Shown: in pieces, positions 37,208 to 45,949 of the stretch | Numbering within the stretch: position 1 is the stretch's first letter | How the letters are laid out: each line of letters starts with the position of its first letter | Source of the DNA: an uncultured Paracoccaceae bacterium | Lineage (GTDB): Bacteria > Pseudomonadota > Alphaproteobacteria > Rhodobacterales > Rhodobacteraceae | Length of the DNA: 64,000 nucleotides | NCBI GenBank assembly: GCA_905182105.1 | Contig: CAJJAR010000001.1 | Coordinates: 124,001 to 188,000, forward strand | Direction of reading: 5' to 3' | The notes under the pieces: generated by a model | The model's input: only the letters and a program-made list of their open reading frames with translations | Told to the model about the DNA's origin: nothing | The model's database searches: none | Translations under genes and position numbers: made by a program

Positions 37208-38024
37208 GCAAAACCTCTGCCTGTTCCAAACGGACCAGAGTTGCGCAGAATTCAACGATCGCCGCTGTTGTTTGGTCGGGTTGCTCAAGATGGGGCGCGT
37301 GGCCACATCCGTCAACGATCAGCGTCTCAAGGGGTGAATAGATGCGTTCATCAATCTCTGAAATTTGGGCCATCGTGCCATAGGGATCGTCTGACCCTTG
37401 AATGGCCAACACAGGAATACGCCAGTGGTCGATGTTATCTGCGACCGTCCATTTGGCGAAATCAGGATGGGTCCAGCTGTCGTACCAACCATGGAATGTG
37501 CCGTCAGGATCGTCATGATATTTTGACAGTTTGGATTTCAAATCACCGTTTTGATACTGCGCCAAAGTCTCTTTGATGGTCGCGACACCTGATGTTTCAA
37601 CGAAGAAATGTGGGGCCATCAGGACCAAGCCACGCACGCGTTGATCCGAAACACTGCCCGCGTAAATCGCCGCAATCGTTGCGCCATCACTGTGCCCTAA
37701 CAGGATGGCCTGCGTGACGCCCAGTTCTGTCATCACGTCCCCAAGGACATCTGTTGCCTCATCCGTCATGTAATCAAGCGAACGCGGCAACTTAATCGTT
37801 GAAGACCGTCCATAGCCGGCGCGTGAATATGCCACGACGCCAAGGCCTGTTTGATCGGCAAGCTGCTTTAGGAAATCGCGCCACAGTTCAGTGCAGCCCA
37901 ATCCTTCGTGCAGTAAAACGAGTGTTGGCGCGCCGCTAGGCGCGGGGCCAAAACAAGCGTATTCGAGCGTCGCATCACCGATGTTCAGCCTTTGCGCTGC
38001 TGCATTGTTCCATGCTGCGGTCAT
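37194..38024 (-). CDS. Alpha/beta hydrolase of the box cluster
   Basis: 276-residue serine hydrolase fold: oxyanion HEGLG near 36, nucleophile elbow GHSDGAT (Ser-type in G-x-S-x-G), a later Asp in GSDDPYG, and the catalytic His in VDGCGHAPHLEQ. It overlaps the benzoate-CoA ligase stop by 4 bp (ATGA). Such a hydrolase commonly accompanies box genes; lactone or CoA-thioester hydrolysis rescuing dead-end products has been suggested but is not proven. Confidence 0.82.
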   Translation of the reverse strand: MTAAWNNAAAQRLNIGDATLEYACFGPAPSGAPTLVLLHEGLGCTELWRDFLKQLADQTGLGVVAYSRAGYGRSSTIKLPRSLDYMTDEATDVLGDVMTELGVTQAILLGHSDGATIAAIYAGSVSDQRVRGLVLMAPHFFVETSGVATIKETLAQYQNGDLKSKLSKYHDDPDGTFHGWYDSWTHPDFAKWTVADNIDHWRIPVLAIQGSDDPYGTMAQISEIDERIYSPLETLIVDGCGHAPHLEQPDQTTAAIVEFCATLVRLEQAEVLLESA

Positions 38025-39550
38025 GCGTCTGGCCCTCTTAATTTGAAACGTTGAATTTTACCGGTTGCAGTCTTTGGCAACTCATCGACGCACTCGATCC
38101 AGCGCGGGTATTTCCATTTACCGATCTTATCTTTGACGTGTTCTTTTAACATCTCGGCCAACCCGTCGTCATTCACACCCTCATTCAAGACAACAAAAGC
38201 CTTGGGTTTTTCCAGACCTTCGGGATCACGTGCCGCCACCACTGCGGCCTCTAGAATAGCGGGATGTGCAATCAAGGCGGACTCAACCTCAAACGGAGAG
38301 ACCCAAATGCCAGACACTTTGAACATATCATCGGTGCGACCACAGTAGACATACCGTCCATCTGAGCGTTGTTCATATTTGTCGCCCGTATGTGTCCAAA
38401 CGCCTGCAAACGTTGCGCGTGTCTTTTCGCGTTGGTTCCAATAGCCGCTGGCCGCAGACGCGCCATTCACTACCAATTCGCCCACTTCGCCGCTTGGCAC
38501 ATCATTGCCCGCATCATCCACAAGTCGCATTTCATAACCCGGTACAGCCGTACCGGAGGTGCCGTAAATAACATCACCGTCCGCGTTGCTGAGAAAGATG
38601 TGCAGCATTTCGGTTGAGCCGACACCGTCTAAAATGTCCACGCCAATCATCTGGGCCCAGCGTTGCCCAACATCTTCGGGCAATGCCTCCCCCGCTGAAA
38701 TGCAGCGGTGCAATGGGGCTTTGGCCACGCCGTTGGCATCCATGTAAGCCAGTATCGCAGCATATAGCGTAGGCACCCCACAAAAGACGGTTGGAGATTG
38801 TGTGTTCAGGATATTAACAACAACATCAGGGGTTGGCCGCCCAGAAAACAGCACGACAGTGGCACCGACTGACATTGGGAAACTCATCTCATTGCCCAAG
38901 CCATAGGCAAAGAAAAACTTGGCCGCTGAATAGACGACATCGTCCTCTTTGATCTTCAAGACATGCGCACCGTAGGTATCTGCGGTTGCCTGCATACTGG
39001 AATGAATGTGGTGGACGCCCTTGGGCAGGCCTGTTGAACCTGATGAGTACAGCCAAAACGCGGTTTCATCGTCACTGGCCTCAACCGCCGCACTTGGTTT
39101 CGCACCTGTTGTGAAGGCTTCAAGCGAAGTTGCTCCTGCGGGCGCGTCACCAATCACTACGATCTGACGCAGGTAGGGGTTGTCGGCCAAGACGGGTTTC
39201 ACCATCGCATATAACGCCTCCGAAATGAACAGGATCGTTGCACGGCTGTCGCGCAAAATCACGTCATAAACTGGAGCAGCCAAAAGAGTGTTAAGCGGGA
39301 CAGGAACCACGCCTGCTTTGATCGCGCCCCAAAAGATTTGAGGGAATTCGATACAGTCTAAAACTAACATCGCAGCGCGTTCTTCGCGCGCGATCCCCAC
39401 TTGGCCAAATGCACCAGCAATCTTGTCAGAGGTTGCCGCCAACATTCCATAGCTTAGCGCGCGTCCATTTGGATATTCGCGAAAGGCAACCTTGTCCCCG
39501 CGTCCTTCGTGTACGTGGCGATCTACAAAGTAGAGTGCTGCGTTGGCCAT
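38021..39550 (-). CDS. bcl: Benzoate-CoA ligase
   Basis: ATP-dependent activation of benzoate to benzoyl-CoA. From ATG 39550 (GGGAGGGG upstream) it is 509 residues; the frame is open to 39592 with extra N-terminal residues outside the family. Adenylation motifs are YSSGSTGLPKGVHHIH, GVGSTEMLHIFLSN, TGDKYEQRSDGRYVYCGRTDDMFK and the C-terminal LPKTATGKIQRFKLR. The start ANAALYFVDRHV and GSTEMLHIF are typical of the benzoate-CoA ligase family. It follows a BoxR operator and heads the box transcription unit. Confidence 0.93.
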   Translation of the reverse strand: MANAALYFVDRHVHEGRGDKVAFREYPNGRALSYGMLAATSDKIAGAFGQVGIAREERAAMLVLDCIEFPQIFWGAIKAGVVPVPLNTLLAAPVYDVILRDSRATILFISEALYAMVKPVLADNPYLRQIVVIGDAPAGATSLEAFTTGAKPSAAVEASDDETAFWLYSSGSTGLPKGVHHIHSSMQATADTYGAHVLKIKEDDVVYSAAKFFFAYGLGNEMSFPMSVGATVVLFSGRPTPDVVVNILNTQSPTVFCGVPTLYAAILAYMDANGVAKAPLHRCISAGEALPEDVGQRWAQMIGVDILDGVGSTEMLHIFLSNADGDVIYGTSGTAVPGYEMRLVDDAGNDVPSGEVGELVVNGASAASGYWNQREKTRATFAGVWTHTGDKYEQRSDGRYVYCGRTDDMFKVSGIWVSPFEVESALIAHPAILEAAVVAARDPEGLEKPKAFVVLNEGVNDDGLAEMLKEHVKDKIGKWKYPRWIECVDELPKTATGKIQRFKLRGPDA

Positions 39551-39625
39551 TATCCCCTCCCAAGGCAATGTATTGACTGTACCCTGCACCATGCCCTCAA
39601 TAGCGCAACTTTGACCCTTAGGTTG

Positions 39626-39639
39626 TGCAGTTTACTGCA
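39626..39639. promoter_or_regulatory. BoxR operator upstream of benzoate-CoA ligase
   Basis: An exact TGCA-GTTTAC-TGCA match to the TGCA-N6-TGCA recognition pattern of BoxR. It sits in the short gap between dctM (TRAP) and bcl, about 76 bp before the bcl start. Binding by the BoxR encoded in this cluster is inferred. Confidence 0.78.
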
Positions 39640-39655
39640 TCAATTTGTCGCACCT

Positions 39656-41008
39656 TTAGGGGATCAGGAACAGTGTGATTGCAGGGAAAGCAACCAAAAT
39701 CGCGACCCGTACAATATCTGACCCAACAAAAAACATGACCGCTTTGTAGGTCTCTGTGATCTTGGTTTCACGGTCCATGGCATTGATGATGAACAGGTTC
39801 ATTCCAACGGGCGGCGTAATCAGCCCCACCTCAACAACAATCAGAACCAAGATACCAAACCAGATCGCAACGTGTTCTGGGCTAAGGTCGAAATCCATTG
39901 CGGAGATGACCGGAAAGAAGATCGGGACCGTCAGCAGGATCATGGACAGACTGTCCATCACACATCCAAAGACCAAGTAGAATGTCAGGATGATGATCAA
40001 TACAAACCAAGGGCTAAACCCTTGGGCCAAAACATAGTCGGCCATGATTTGCGGCACGCCAGACAGTGCAAGGAAGCCGTTATAAAAACTAGCACCCAAC
40101 ACGATGAAAAAGATCATCGCGGTGGTTTTGCCCGTTTCCATTAGCGCAATTTTGAAGACTGGCCATTTTAGGTTTCCTGACAACATGGCAACAATACCCG
40201 TGCCCGCTGCACCAATCGCGGCCCCTTCAGTAGGTGTGAACCAACCTGCGTAAATACCACCTACAACCAGACCAAAGATAGTGAGAACCGGCCAAGTGTT
40301 TCCCAGTGCTTTCCAGCGCTCAGCCATCGGCACAGCAGGACGTGTACCCGCAGAGTTTGGATAAAGCCGGACGTAAAGTGAGATGGTCAGGACATACCCA
40401 ATTGCGGCTAGGATGCCCGGAATGAACGCCGCCAAAAACAGTTTGGCGATGTTTTGTTCAGTAATGATCGCATAAAGCACAAGGATCACTGAGGGCGGAA
40501 TGAGGATGCCAAGCGTCCCACCAGCAGCCAATGTGGCCGTGGAAAACCCACCTGAATAACCATAGCGGCGCAATTCTGGCAGCGCGACTTTGCCCATCGT
40601 GGCAGCCGTGGCCAAAGATGATCCACAGATCGCACCAAAACCAGCACACGCACCAACTGCCGCCATCGCAACACCGCCGCGACGATGCCCAAGAAAGCTT
40701 TCAGCCGCTTTGAACAGTGCTGTGGACATGCCAGACAAGGTTGCGAACTGCCCCATCAACAGGAACAGCGGAATGATCGTCAGCGAATAACTGGAAAAGG
40801 TCGTATAGGTTTCAGACTTTAGCTTGGCCAACAACGGAACAGGATTGCCGTTCATCGCATAGTACCAACCACCAAAACCACACAACAGCATCGCCAATCC
40901 GATGGGTGCGCGCAGAAAGATAAGGAACAACAGAACCACAAAAGACCAAAAGCCCAATTCAAGTCGCGACATGTCCGCAAATGGCAGAAGATCAAGGAAG
41001 GCGGTCAT
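39656..41008 (-). CDS. TRAP transporter large permease subunit (DctM type), benzoate locus
   Basis: 450-residue inner-membrane protein with 12 or more hydrophobic segments. It couples Na+ gradient to import of a ligand delivered by DctP. GAICGSSLATAATMGKVALPELRRYGY and the GTLGILIPPS motif are typical of DctM. It is last in the order dctP-dctQ-dctM and immediately upstream of the bcl promoter. Location suggests an aromatic acid such as benzoate as substrate; this is an inference. Confidence 0.9.
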   Translation of the reverse strand: MTAFLDLLPFADMSRLELGFWSFVVLLFLIFLRAPIGLAMLLCGFGGWYYAMNGNPVPLLAKLKSETYTTFSSYSLTIIPLFLLMGQFATLSGMSTALFKAAESFLGHRRGGVAMAAVGACAGFGAICGSSLATAATMGKVALPELRRYGYSGGFSTATLAAGGTLGILIPPSVILVLYAIITEQNIAKLFLAAFIPGILAAIGYVLTISLYVRLYPNSAGTRPAVPMAERWKALGNTWPVLTIFGLVVGGIYAGWFTPTEGAAIGAAGTGIVAMLSGNLKWPVFKIALMETGKTTAMIFFIVLGASFYNGFLALSGVPQIMADYVLAQGFSPWFVLIIILTFYLVFGCVMDSLSMILLTVPIFFPVISAMDFDLSPEHVAIWFGILVLIVVEVGLITPPVGMNLFIINAMDRETKITETYKAVMFFVGSDIVRVAILVAFPAITLFLIP

Positions 41009-41019
41009 GCTGTGACCCT

Positions 41020-41589
41020 TTATTTTTCAGGAAGAATTGCGCGGCCAGTTGCCGCCTCGCCCACACGCATGATTGCGCAGTAAGCTGCGATAATACAGGC
41101 AACAAAAGCAGCGGTTAAACTGGCAGCATAGGACCACCACAGTGGCATCTGTAGAAACAGCGTTGTTTCTCCGTTGCCAATGTAGCGCTGCATGCCCTCA
41201 TACAAACGCCATGTTATGAAGATGATTGTTACGCTTAGAACCACCTCCCAGAAGGCACGCAAAATGCTCAGCGCTTTGGGAGACATGCCCGATGTGAAAA
41301 CATCAACAGTCGCGTGTTCGTTATAAAGCTGACAGATCGGAAAGAACGAGAATATGGCAAAGGCCACCCCCGCCTCAAGCAGTTCATAGTTACCATTGAT
41401 TTCGCCAACACCCAAATCGATGATCCAATGCGAGAGGGATCCAAAACTCGACAACGCAAAGTCTGAATGAAACATTTTGCTTAGTGTGCGACCGATGATG
41501 GACAACGTGGTCATTGCGACCAAAACCATCAGGACGAACCCACCAAGAATGGCTGTCACACGGGCCAGCCATATAATGAAACGGTGCAT
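41020..41589 (-). CDS. TRAP transporter small permease subunit (DctQ type)
   Basis: 189 residues from ATG 41589, four predicted transmembrane helices. Partner of the adjacent DctM. The frame is open to 41619, but the earlier residues lack a ribosome site. A stem-loop with a T-run separates it from the dctP gene upstream. Confidence 0.85.
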   Translation of the reverse strand: MHRFIIWLARVTAILGGFVLMVLVAMTTLSIIGRTLSKMFHSDFALSSFGSLSHWIIDLGVGEINGNYELLEAGVAFAIFSFFPICQLYNEHATVDVFTSGMSPKALSILRAFWEVVLSVTIIFITWRLYEGMQRYIGNGETTLFLQMPLWWSYAASLTAAFVACIIAAYCAIMRVGEAATGRAILPEK

Positions 41590-41617
41590 ACCATTCCCGC
41601 CTTTTAATATTAATAGC

Positions 41618-41649
41618 AAAAACTGCGGCGCATCAAATGTACGCCGCAG
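41618..41649 (-). terminator. Stem-loop with T-run between dctP and dctQ (benzoate locus)
   Basis: Perfect 8-bp stem CTGCGGCG/CGCCGCAG, 11-base loop, followed on the minus strand by TTTTTGC. Partial termination or 3'-end protection would raise DctP relative to the membrane subunits. Confidence 0.75.
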
Positions 41650-41666
41650 CCAATTTCAAAACCTGA

Positions 41667-42710
41667 TTAGTTCGAGTATTTTTCGATCAGTGCACGGGCC
41701 TCATCGATCAAAGCCTGACCGTCGATACCTTTGCTTTCCATATCAGCAACCCAACCCGCGTAGATTGGTTCTGCTGCTGTTCTCCATACATCAATATCAG
41801 CGCCGGAAACCGTAACGATATTGTTGCCACGATCCACGGCCAATTGACGGGCTGGGCCATCAGCTGCTTCTTGGGTTGCACCAGCGAATACAGAGAATTC
41901 CATGCCTGAATTGTCATCGATTATCTTTTGCAAATCTGCAGGCAAGCTTTCAAAGCGTGGTTTGTTCATCGCCAGAACGAAAGTCAGCGTATAAAGGGAC
42001 ACACCATCAAACTCTGTGTGGTTTGAAACCAATTCTGGAACTTTCAACGAAGCCGTAACTTCCCACGGAATTGTTGTTCCGTCGATAACGCCTTTTGAAA
42101 GAGCTTCAGGAACTGCAGGAACTGGCATCCCAACTGGCGTTGCGCTCAGCTCTTCTAGGAAGCTGTTGACCAAACGGGAACCGCCACGAATTTTCAGGCC
42201 GTCCATATCACCAGGCGATTTAACTTCTTTGTTTGTGTGCAACATGCCTGGTCCGTGAACCCATGTGCCCAGAATTTTGAGGTCTTTGAACTCACCATCT
42301 TTCATGTGTGTTTCAAACATATCCCAAAGCGCGTGGCTTGCAGGGCCCGCACCAGATTCTGTCATCATGAACGGAAGCTCAAAAACTTCAGTTGTTGGAT
42401 AGCGACCAGGGGTATAACCCACAACGGTCCAGACAATGTCTGCCACGCCATCAATCGCTTGGTCCATCAACTCTGGAGGACGGCCGCCCAATTGCATACC
42501 AGGGTAGCGATCAATTTTGATGCGACCACCGGAGTCAGCTTCGACTTTGTCAGCCCAAACATCCAAAATTTGCACAGGAACGTTAGCTTGTGCTGGAAGG
42601 AATTGGTGAAGTGACAGTGTCACCTCTTGCGCACTTGCAGGTGCACCGATGCCAATTGCCATTGCAGCAGCACCAGCCATGCCTAGAAATAATTTACGTG
42701 TCAGTGTCAT
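41667..42710 (-). CDS. TRAP transporter substrate-binding protein (DctP type)
   Basis: 347-residue periplasmic protein. The signal peptide MTLTRKLFLGMAGAAAMAIG ends near ASAQEV. The mature part has LSLHQFLPAQANVP, the conserved LKIRGGSRLVNSFLE (Arg that salt-bridges ligand carboxylate), GVIDGTTIPWEV and YTLTFVLAMNK. First gene of the TRAP-box transcription block; substrate predicted to be an aromatic acid from position only. Confidence 0.88.
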   Translation of the reverse strand: MTLTRKLFLGMAGAAAMAIGIGAPASAQEVTLSLHQFLPAQANVPVQILDVWADKVEADSGGRIKIDRYPGMQLGGRPPELMDQAIDGVADIVWTVVGYTPGRYPTTEVFELPFMMTESGAGPASHALWDMFETHMKDGEFKDLKILGTWVHGPGMLHTNKEVKSPGDMDGLKIRGGSRLVNSFLEELSATPVGMPVPAVPEALSKGVIDGTTIPWEVTASLKVPELVSNHTEFDGVSLYTLTFVLAMNKPRFESLPADLQKIIDDNSGMEFSVFAGATQEAADGPARQLAVDRGNNIVTVSGADIDVWRTAAEPIYAGWVADMESKGIDGQALIDEARALIEKYSN

Positions 42711-42808
42711 ATTGTATTCTCCCTTATTCGCCGCACTAATTTAGCTGCGCGACTCAATGATAAGGAAATTGTAAGGTCAGAACGTGGGAAATGTCACCTC
42801 TTTGTATT

Positions 42809-42820
42809 TTATCGCGATAA
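42809..42820. promoter_or_regulatory. 12-bp palindrome between divergent TRAP loci
   Basis: TTATCGCGATAA, a perfect palindrome, lies in the 182-bp divergent region between dctP (minus) and the DadA-like gene (plus). A possible operator for one or both units; no adjacent regulator gene. Confidence 0.4.
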
Positions 42821-42892
42821 CTGCTTTTTTTGCAGAATACGTTTGACAGTTACAATCAGCACTTGTTTGGCTGCATATAACGGAGCTGCAAA

Positions 42893-44161
42893 ATGGATGG
42901 TCAATTTATGAAGCATGTGCTTATTGCAGGGGCTGGGATCGTTGGGGTTTCATCTGCCATCTGGCTCCAACGTGCAGGATGTCGCGTCACTTTAGTAGAC
43001 CGTACAGGCCCAGCCAGCGGAACCAGTCATGGCAACGCAGGTGTCTTGGCCGCAGGTGCCATTGTCCCCGTAACTGTGCCCGGATTGATGCGTAAAGCAC
43101 CTTCAATGCTGTTCACGCCCTCGTCGCCCCTGTTTTTACGATGGTCTTATTTGCCCAAACTATTGCCCTTTTTGGCGAAATATATGTCCTATGCGAACGA
43201 CAAGCACGTGGATCACTATGCCAAATCCATGTCCAGCTTACTGCACGACTCGGTCGATCAACATCACGCATTGGCAAAAGGGACAGGTGCCGAACGTTTC
43301 GTAACTGAGGAAGATTATTGTTTTGGCTACCAAACACATGCCGCATTTGAAGCGGATGGATACGGTTGGTCCAAGCGCCAAGATCAGAACGTTCCTTACG
43401 AAGTTGTAAACGGAACAGAGTACGCAAAGTATGATTCGCTGTACGACGGACAATTTGAAACTGTCGTTCGGTGCAAATCCCATGGCCGTATTTCGGACCC
43501 CGGTGCATACGTCAAAGCGCTGGCTGATCACTTTGTGCAGCAAGGTGGTGAACTGATTATCACCAACATCACTGACGTTCAGATGGACGGCAATCAAATC
43601 ACTGCCTTGGTCACTGATGACGGTCTGATGTCTGCCGATACCGTACTGCTAGCAATGGGTCCTTGGTCAAAAAAGGTTGCGCACAAATTAGGCATTAAGG
43701 TGCCATTTGAATCAGAGCGCGGCTATCACATCGAACTCATGAACCCCTCTAAGATGCCCCGCGCGCCCATGATGGTGGCGTCTGGGAAATTTGTTATCAC
43801 CCCAATGCAGGGGCGAATTCGCGCGGCAGGCGTCATCGAATTTGGCGGGCTGGATGCACCAGCCAGCCGTACACCACTGGAGTTGTTGCGCACTCAAGTT
43901 GCTAATTTATTACCTGAAGTTGAATATGACGACGTCGTTGAATGGATGGGCCACCGCCCAGCACCTGCAGATTCTCTGCCTTTAATCGGGGCCAACGACG
44001 CATCAGGAAAAAGCTATAGCGCCTTCGGGCATCAGCATGTTGGCTTGACAGGTGGTCCTAAAACGGGTCGGATCATCGCAGATCTGATCACTCAGAAAAA
44101 GCCAAACATAGATTTGGCACCATTTGATCCAACTAAATACGATTCAAAAAACGGCCAATAA
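42893..44161 (+). CDS. FAD-dependent D-amino acid dehydrogenase-like oxidoreductase
   Basis: 422 residues of the DAO/DadA superfamily. The N-terminal Rossmann motif is VLIAGAGIVGVSSA (about 10-23), followed by GTSHGNAG near the isoalloxazine site, and a C-terminal GHQHVGLTGGPKTG flavin-contact motif. CGGAG about 8 bases before ATG 42893 supports this start over the ATG at 42908. It heads a plus-strand block with a TRAP transporter, a racemase and near RidA, which suggests oxidation of a D-amino acid or related imine-forming amine. Sarcosine or hydroxyproline-type substrates are alternatives. Confidence 0.8.
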   Translation: MDGQFMKHVLIAGAGIVGVSSAIWLQRAGCRVTLVDRTGPASGTSHGNAGVLAAGAIVPVTVPGLMRKAPSMLFTPSSPLFLRWSYLPKLLPFLAKYMSYANDKHVDHYAKSMSSLLHDSVDQHHALAKGTGAERFVTEEDYCFGYQTHAAFEADGYGWSKRQDQNVPYEVVNGTEYAKYDSLYDGQFETVVRCKSHGRISDPGAYVKALADHFVQQGGELIITNITDVQMDGNQITALVTDDGLMSADTVLLAMGPWSKKVAHKLGIKVPFESERGYHIELMNPSKMPRAPMMVASGKFVITPMQGRIRAAGVIEFGGLDAPASRTPLELLRTQVANLLPEVEYDDVVEWMGHRPAPADSLPLIGANDASGKSYSAFGHQHVGLTGGPKTGRIIADLITQKKPNIDLAPFDPTKYDSKNGQ

Positions 44162-44189
44162 TGGGCTGTACCAACCAGGGAGATTACCA

Positions 44190-45164
44190 ATGAAAACGAT
44201 TACAACACTTGCATGCACGGCGGCCATGACGGCTGGTGCAGCGTTTGCAGACGGACACACGCAAAACTGGGACATGCCGATGGCGTATTCCGCGACAAAC
44301 TTCCACTCAGAGCAAGGTGTGATGTTTGCTGAGCGTGTCAAAGAATACACCAACGGCGCTATTAACATCACAGTGCACCCAGGCGGTTCACTGTTTGGCG
44401 GCGGCGACATCAAACGCGCTGTTCAAACCGGTCAGGTCCCAATCGGCGAACGCTTTATGTCGGCACACGCGAACGAGGCACCACTTTTGGGCTGGGATAA
44501 CCTACCGTTCTTGGCAACCACATATGCAGACAACTCAAAACTATGGGAAGCGGCACGCGACACTGTAAACGCGCAATTGGCCGACCTAAACTTGGTCGCA
44601 CTCTATACGTGCCCATGGCCGGGTCAGGGTTTCTATTTTAACAAAGAAGTAAATTCCTCTGCTGACACCCAAGGTATCAAGTTCCGTTCATACAACTCTG
44701 CCACTGCAACTTTTGCCGAAGAATTGGGCATGATCCCAGTACAGGTTGAAGCTGCTGAATTATCCCAAGCCTTGGCAACTGGCGTTGCCTCTGCGTTCAT
44801 CTCTTCGGGCTCCACAGGTTATGACCGCAAAGTTTGGGAGCACCTAAGCCACTACTACAAAGTGAACGCATGGTTGCCACGCAACTACGTCATCGTGAAC
44901 TCACAATCGTGGGACGCCTTGGATGACGCAACACGCGCAGGCATGCAAAAAGCAGCAGACGAAACTGGTGCTGCTTGTGCTGCTAAGTCTGAAGAGCTGG
45001 CAGAATTCTACTTCGCTGAGCTTGCGAAAAACGGCATGACTGTTGAAGATGCTGGCCCTAAATTCTTGGCCGAGCTGAAAACAATCGGTGAGAAAATGAC
45101 CGCTGACTGGTTGGAAACAGCTGGCGCAGACGGACAAGCAATCATCGACGCTTACAACAACTAA
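44190..45164 (+). CDS. TRAP transporter substrate-binding protein (DctP type), second locus
   Basis: 324 residues from ATG 44190 (AGGGAG upstream). Signal peptide MKTITTLACTAAMTAGAAFA. The mature protein shows ATNFHSEQGVMFAERVKEYT, GIKFRSYNSATATFAEELGM (ligand Arg) and YVIVNSQSWDAL. It lies 29 bp downstream of the DadA-like gene. Divergent in sequence from the DctP of the benzoate locus, so a different ligand is expected, probably an amino-acid-like acid. Confidence 0.88.
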   Translation: MKTITTLACTAAMTAGAAFADGHTQNWDMPMAYSATNFHSEQGVMFAERVKEYTNGAINITVHPGGSLFGGGDIKRAVQTGQVPIGERFMSAHANEAPLLGWDNLPFLATTYADNSKLWEAARDTVNAQLADLNLVALYTCPWPGQGFYFNKEVNSSADTQGIKFRSYNSATATFAEELGMIPVQVEAAELSQALATGVASAFISSGSTGYDRKVWEHLSHYYKVNAWLPRNYVIVNSQSWDALDDATRAGMQKAADETGAACAAKSEELAEFYFAELAKNGMTVEDAGPKFLAELKTIGEKMTADWLETAGADGQAIIDAYNN

Positions 45165-45180
45165 GCTTTACGCTGAATTG

Positions 45181-45216
45181 ACCAGCCCCTGCTTTCACAT
45201 AGGGGCTGGTCTTTCT
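45181..45216 (+). terminator. Stem-loop with T-rich tail between dctP and dctQ (second TRAP locus)
   Basis: Perfect 10-bp stem ACCAGCCCCT/AGGGGCTGGT, 10-base loop, then CTTTCTTATTT. Read-through must occur for the permease genes 20 bp further on. Confidence 0.8.
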
Positions 45217-45235
45217 TATTTAGGGACTGAGAAAT

Positions 45236-45949
45236 ATGCGCGATTGGTCACCCGTTTTGGGAATGCCGCTGTGGGTTTGGCTGTTTGTTATGCCCACGCT
45301 GTTTGGAGCTGTCTGTATGTTTTATGGCAACCGGATTGAGGGATTCTTGCGTCCGATCTGGCGTTTTCTTGATAAGGTCTATGTGGCTGGTGGTATTCTG
45401 GCTGCGTGCTTCATGGTGACAATTCTGGGCTTGATCGTTGCAGGCATGATCGCGCGGTGGATCAGCGTCCCGCTACCCGGCACAACCGAATTTGCAGGCT
45501 ACGCGATGGCTGCCACGTCTTTCTTTGCGATGGCCCACGCCTTGACCCGCGGCGCACATATCCGCGTTTCGATTATTTTGAACATGAACCGCTTTCTAAA
45601 TCGCTGGCTCGATGCCTTTGCCGTTCTTGGCGCGGCAATCATTGCGACTTATTTCGCCCGCTACGCGATCAAGACAACCGTTTTTTCCGAAATGCTGAAC
45701 GACCGCACCCAAGGTCAGGATCAAATCCCTGCGTGGGTTGATGCAGGTTTGCGCATGATTGGCAGCAGCCCTTCAGATTGGGGCACCGTTTGGTCCAAAG
45801 CCTCATCTGAGCTGATTTATACACCCGTTTGGATCCCCCAGCTGGCCATGTGTATTGGCACCATTTTGTTGGCTGTCGCCCTTTGGGACACCTTGTACAG
45901 GATGCTTGTTACTGGTGTGAACCCAATAGTATCGGAGGCAGTAGAATGA
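45236..45949 (+). CDS. TRAP transporter small permease subunit (DctQ type), second locus
   Basis: 237 residues, longer than usual DctQ (about 160-200) because of an insert between helices around residues 150-185 (rich in polar residues, MLNDRTQGQDQIPAW). Four to five membrane helices. ATG 45236 is near AGGGAC. Its stop overlaps the dctM start (ATGA). Confidence 0.85.
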   Translation: MRDWSPVLGMPLWVWLFVMPTLFGAVCMFYGNRIEGFLRPIWRFLDKVYVAGGILAACFMVTILGLIVAGMIARWISVPLPGTTEFAGYAMAATSFFAMAHALTRGAHIRVSIILNMNRFLNRWLDAFAVLGAAIIATYFARYAIKTTVFSEMLNDRTQGQDQIPAWVDAGLRMIGSSPSDWGTVWSKASSELIYTPVWIPQLAMCIGTILLAVALWDTLYRMLVTGVNPIVSEAVE

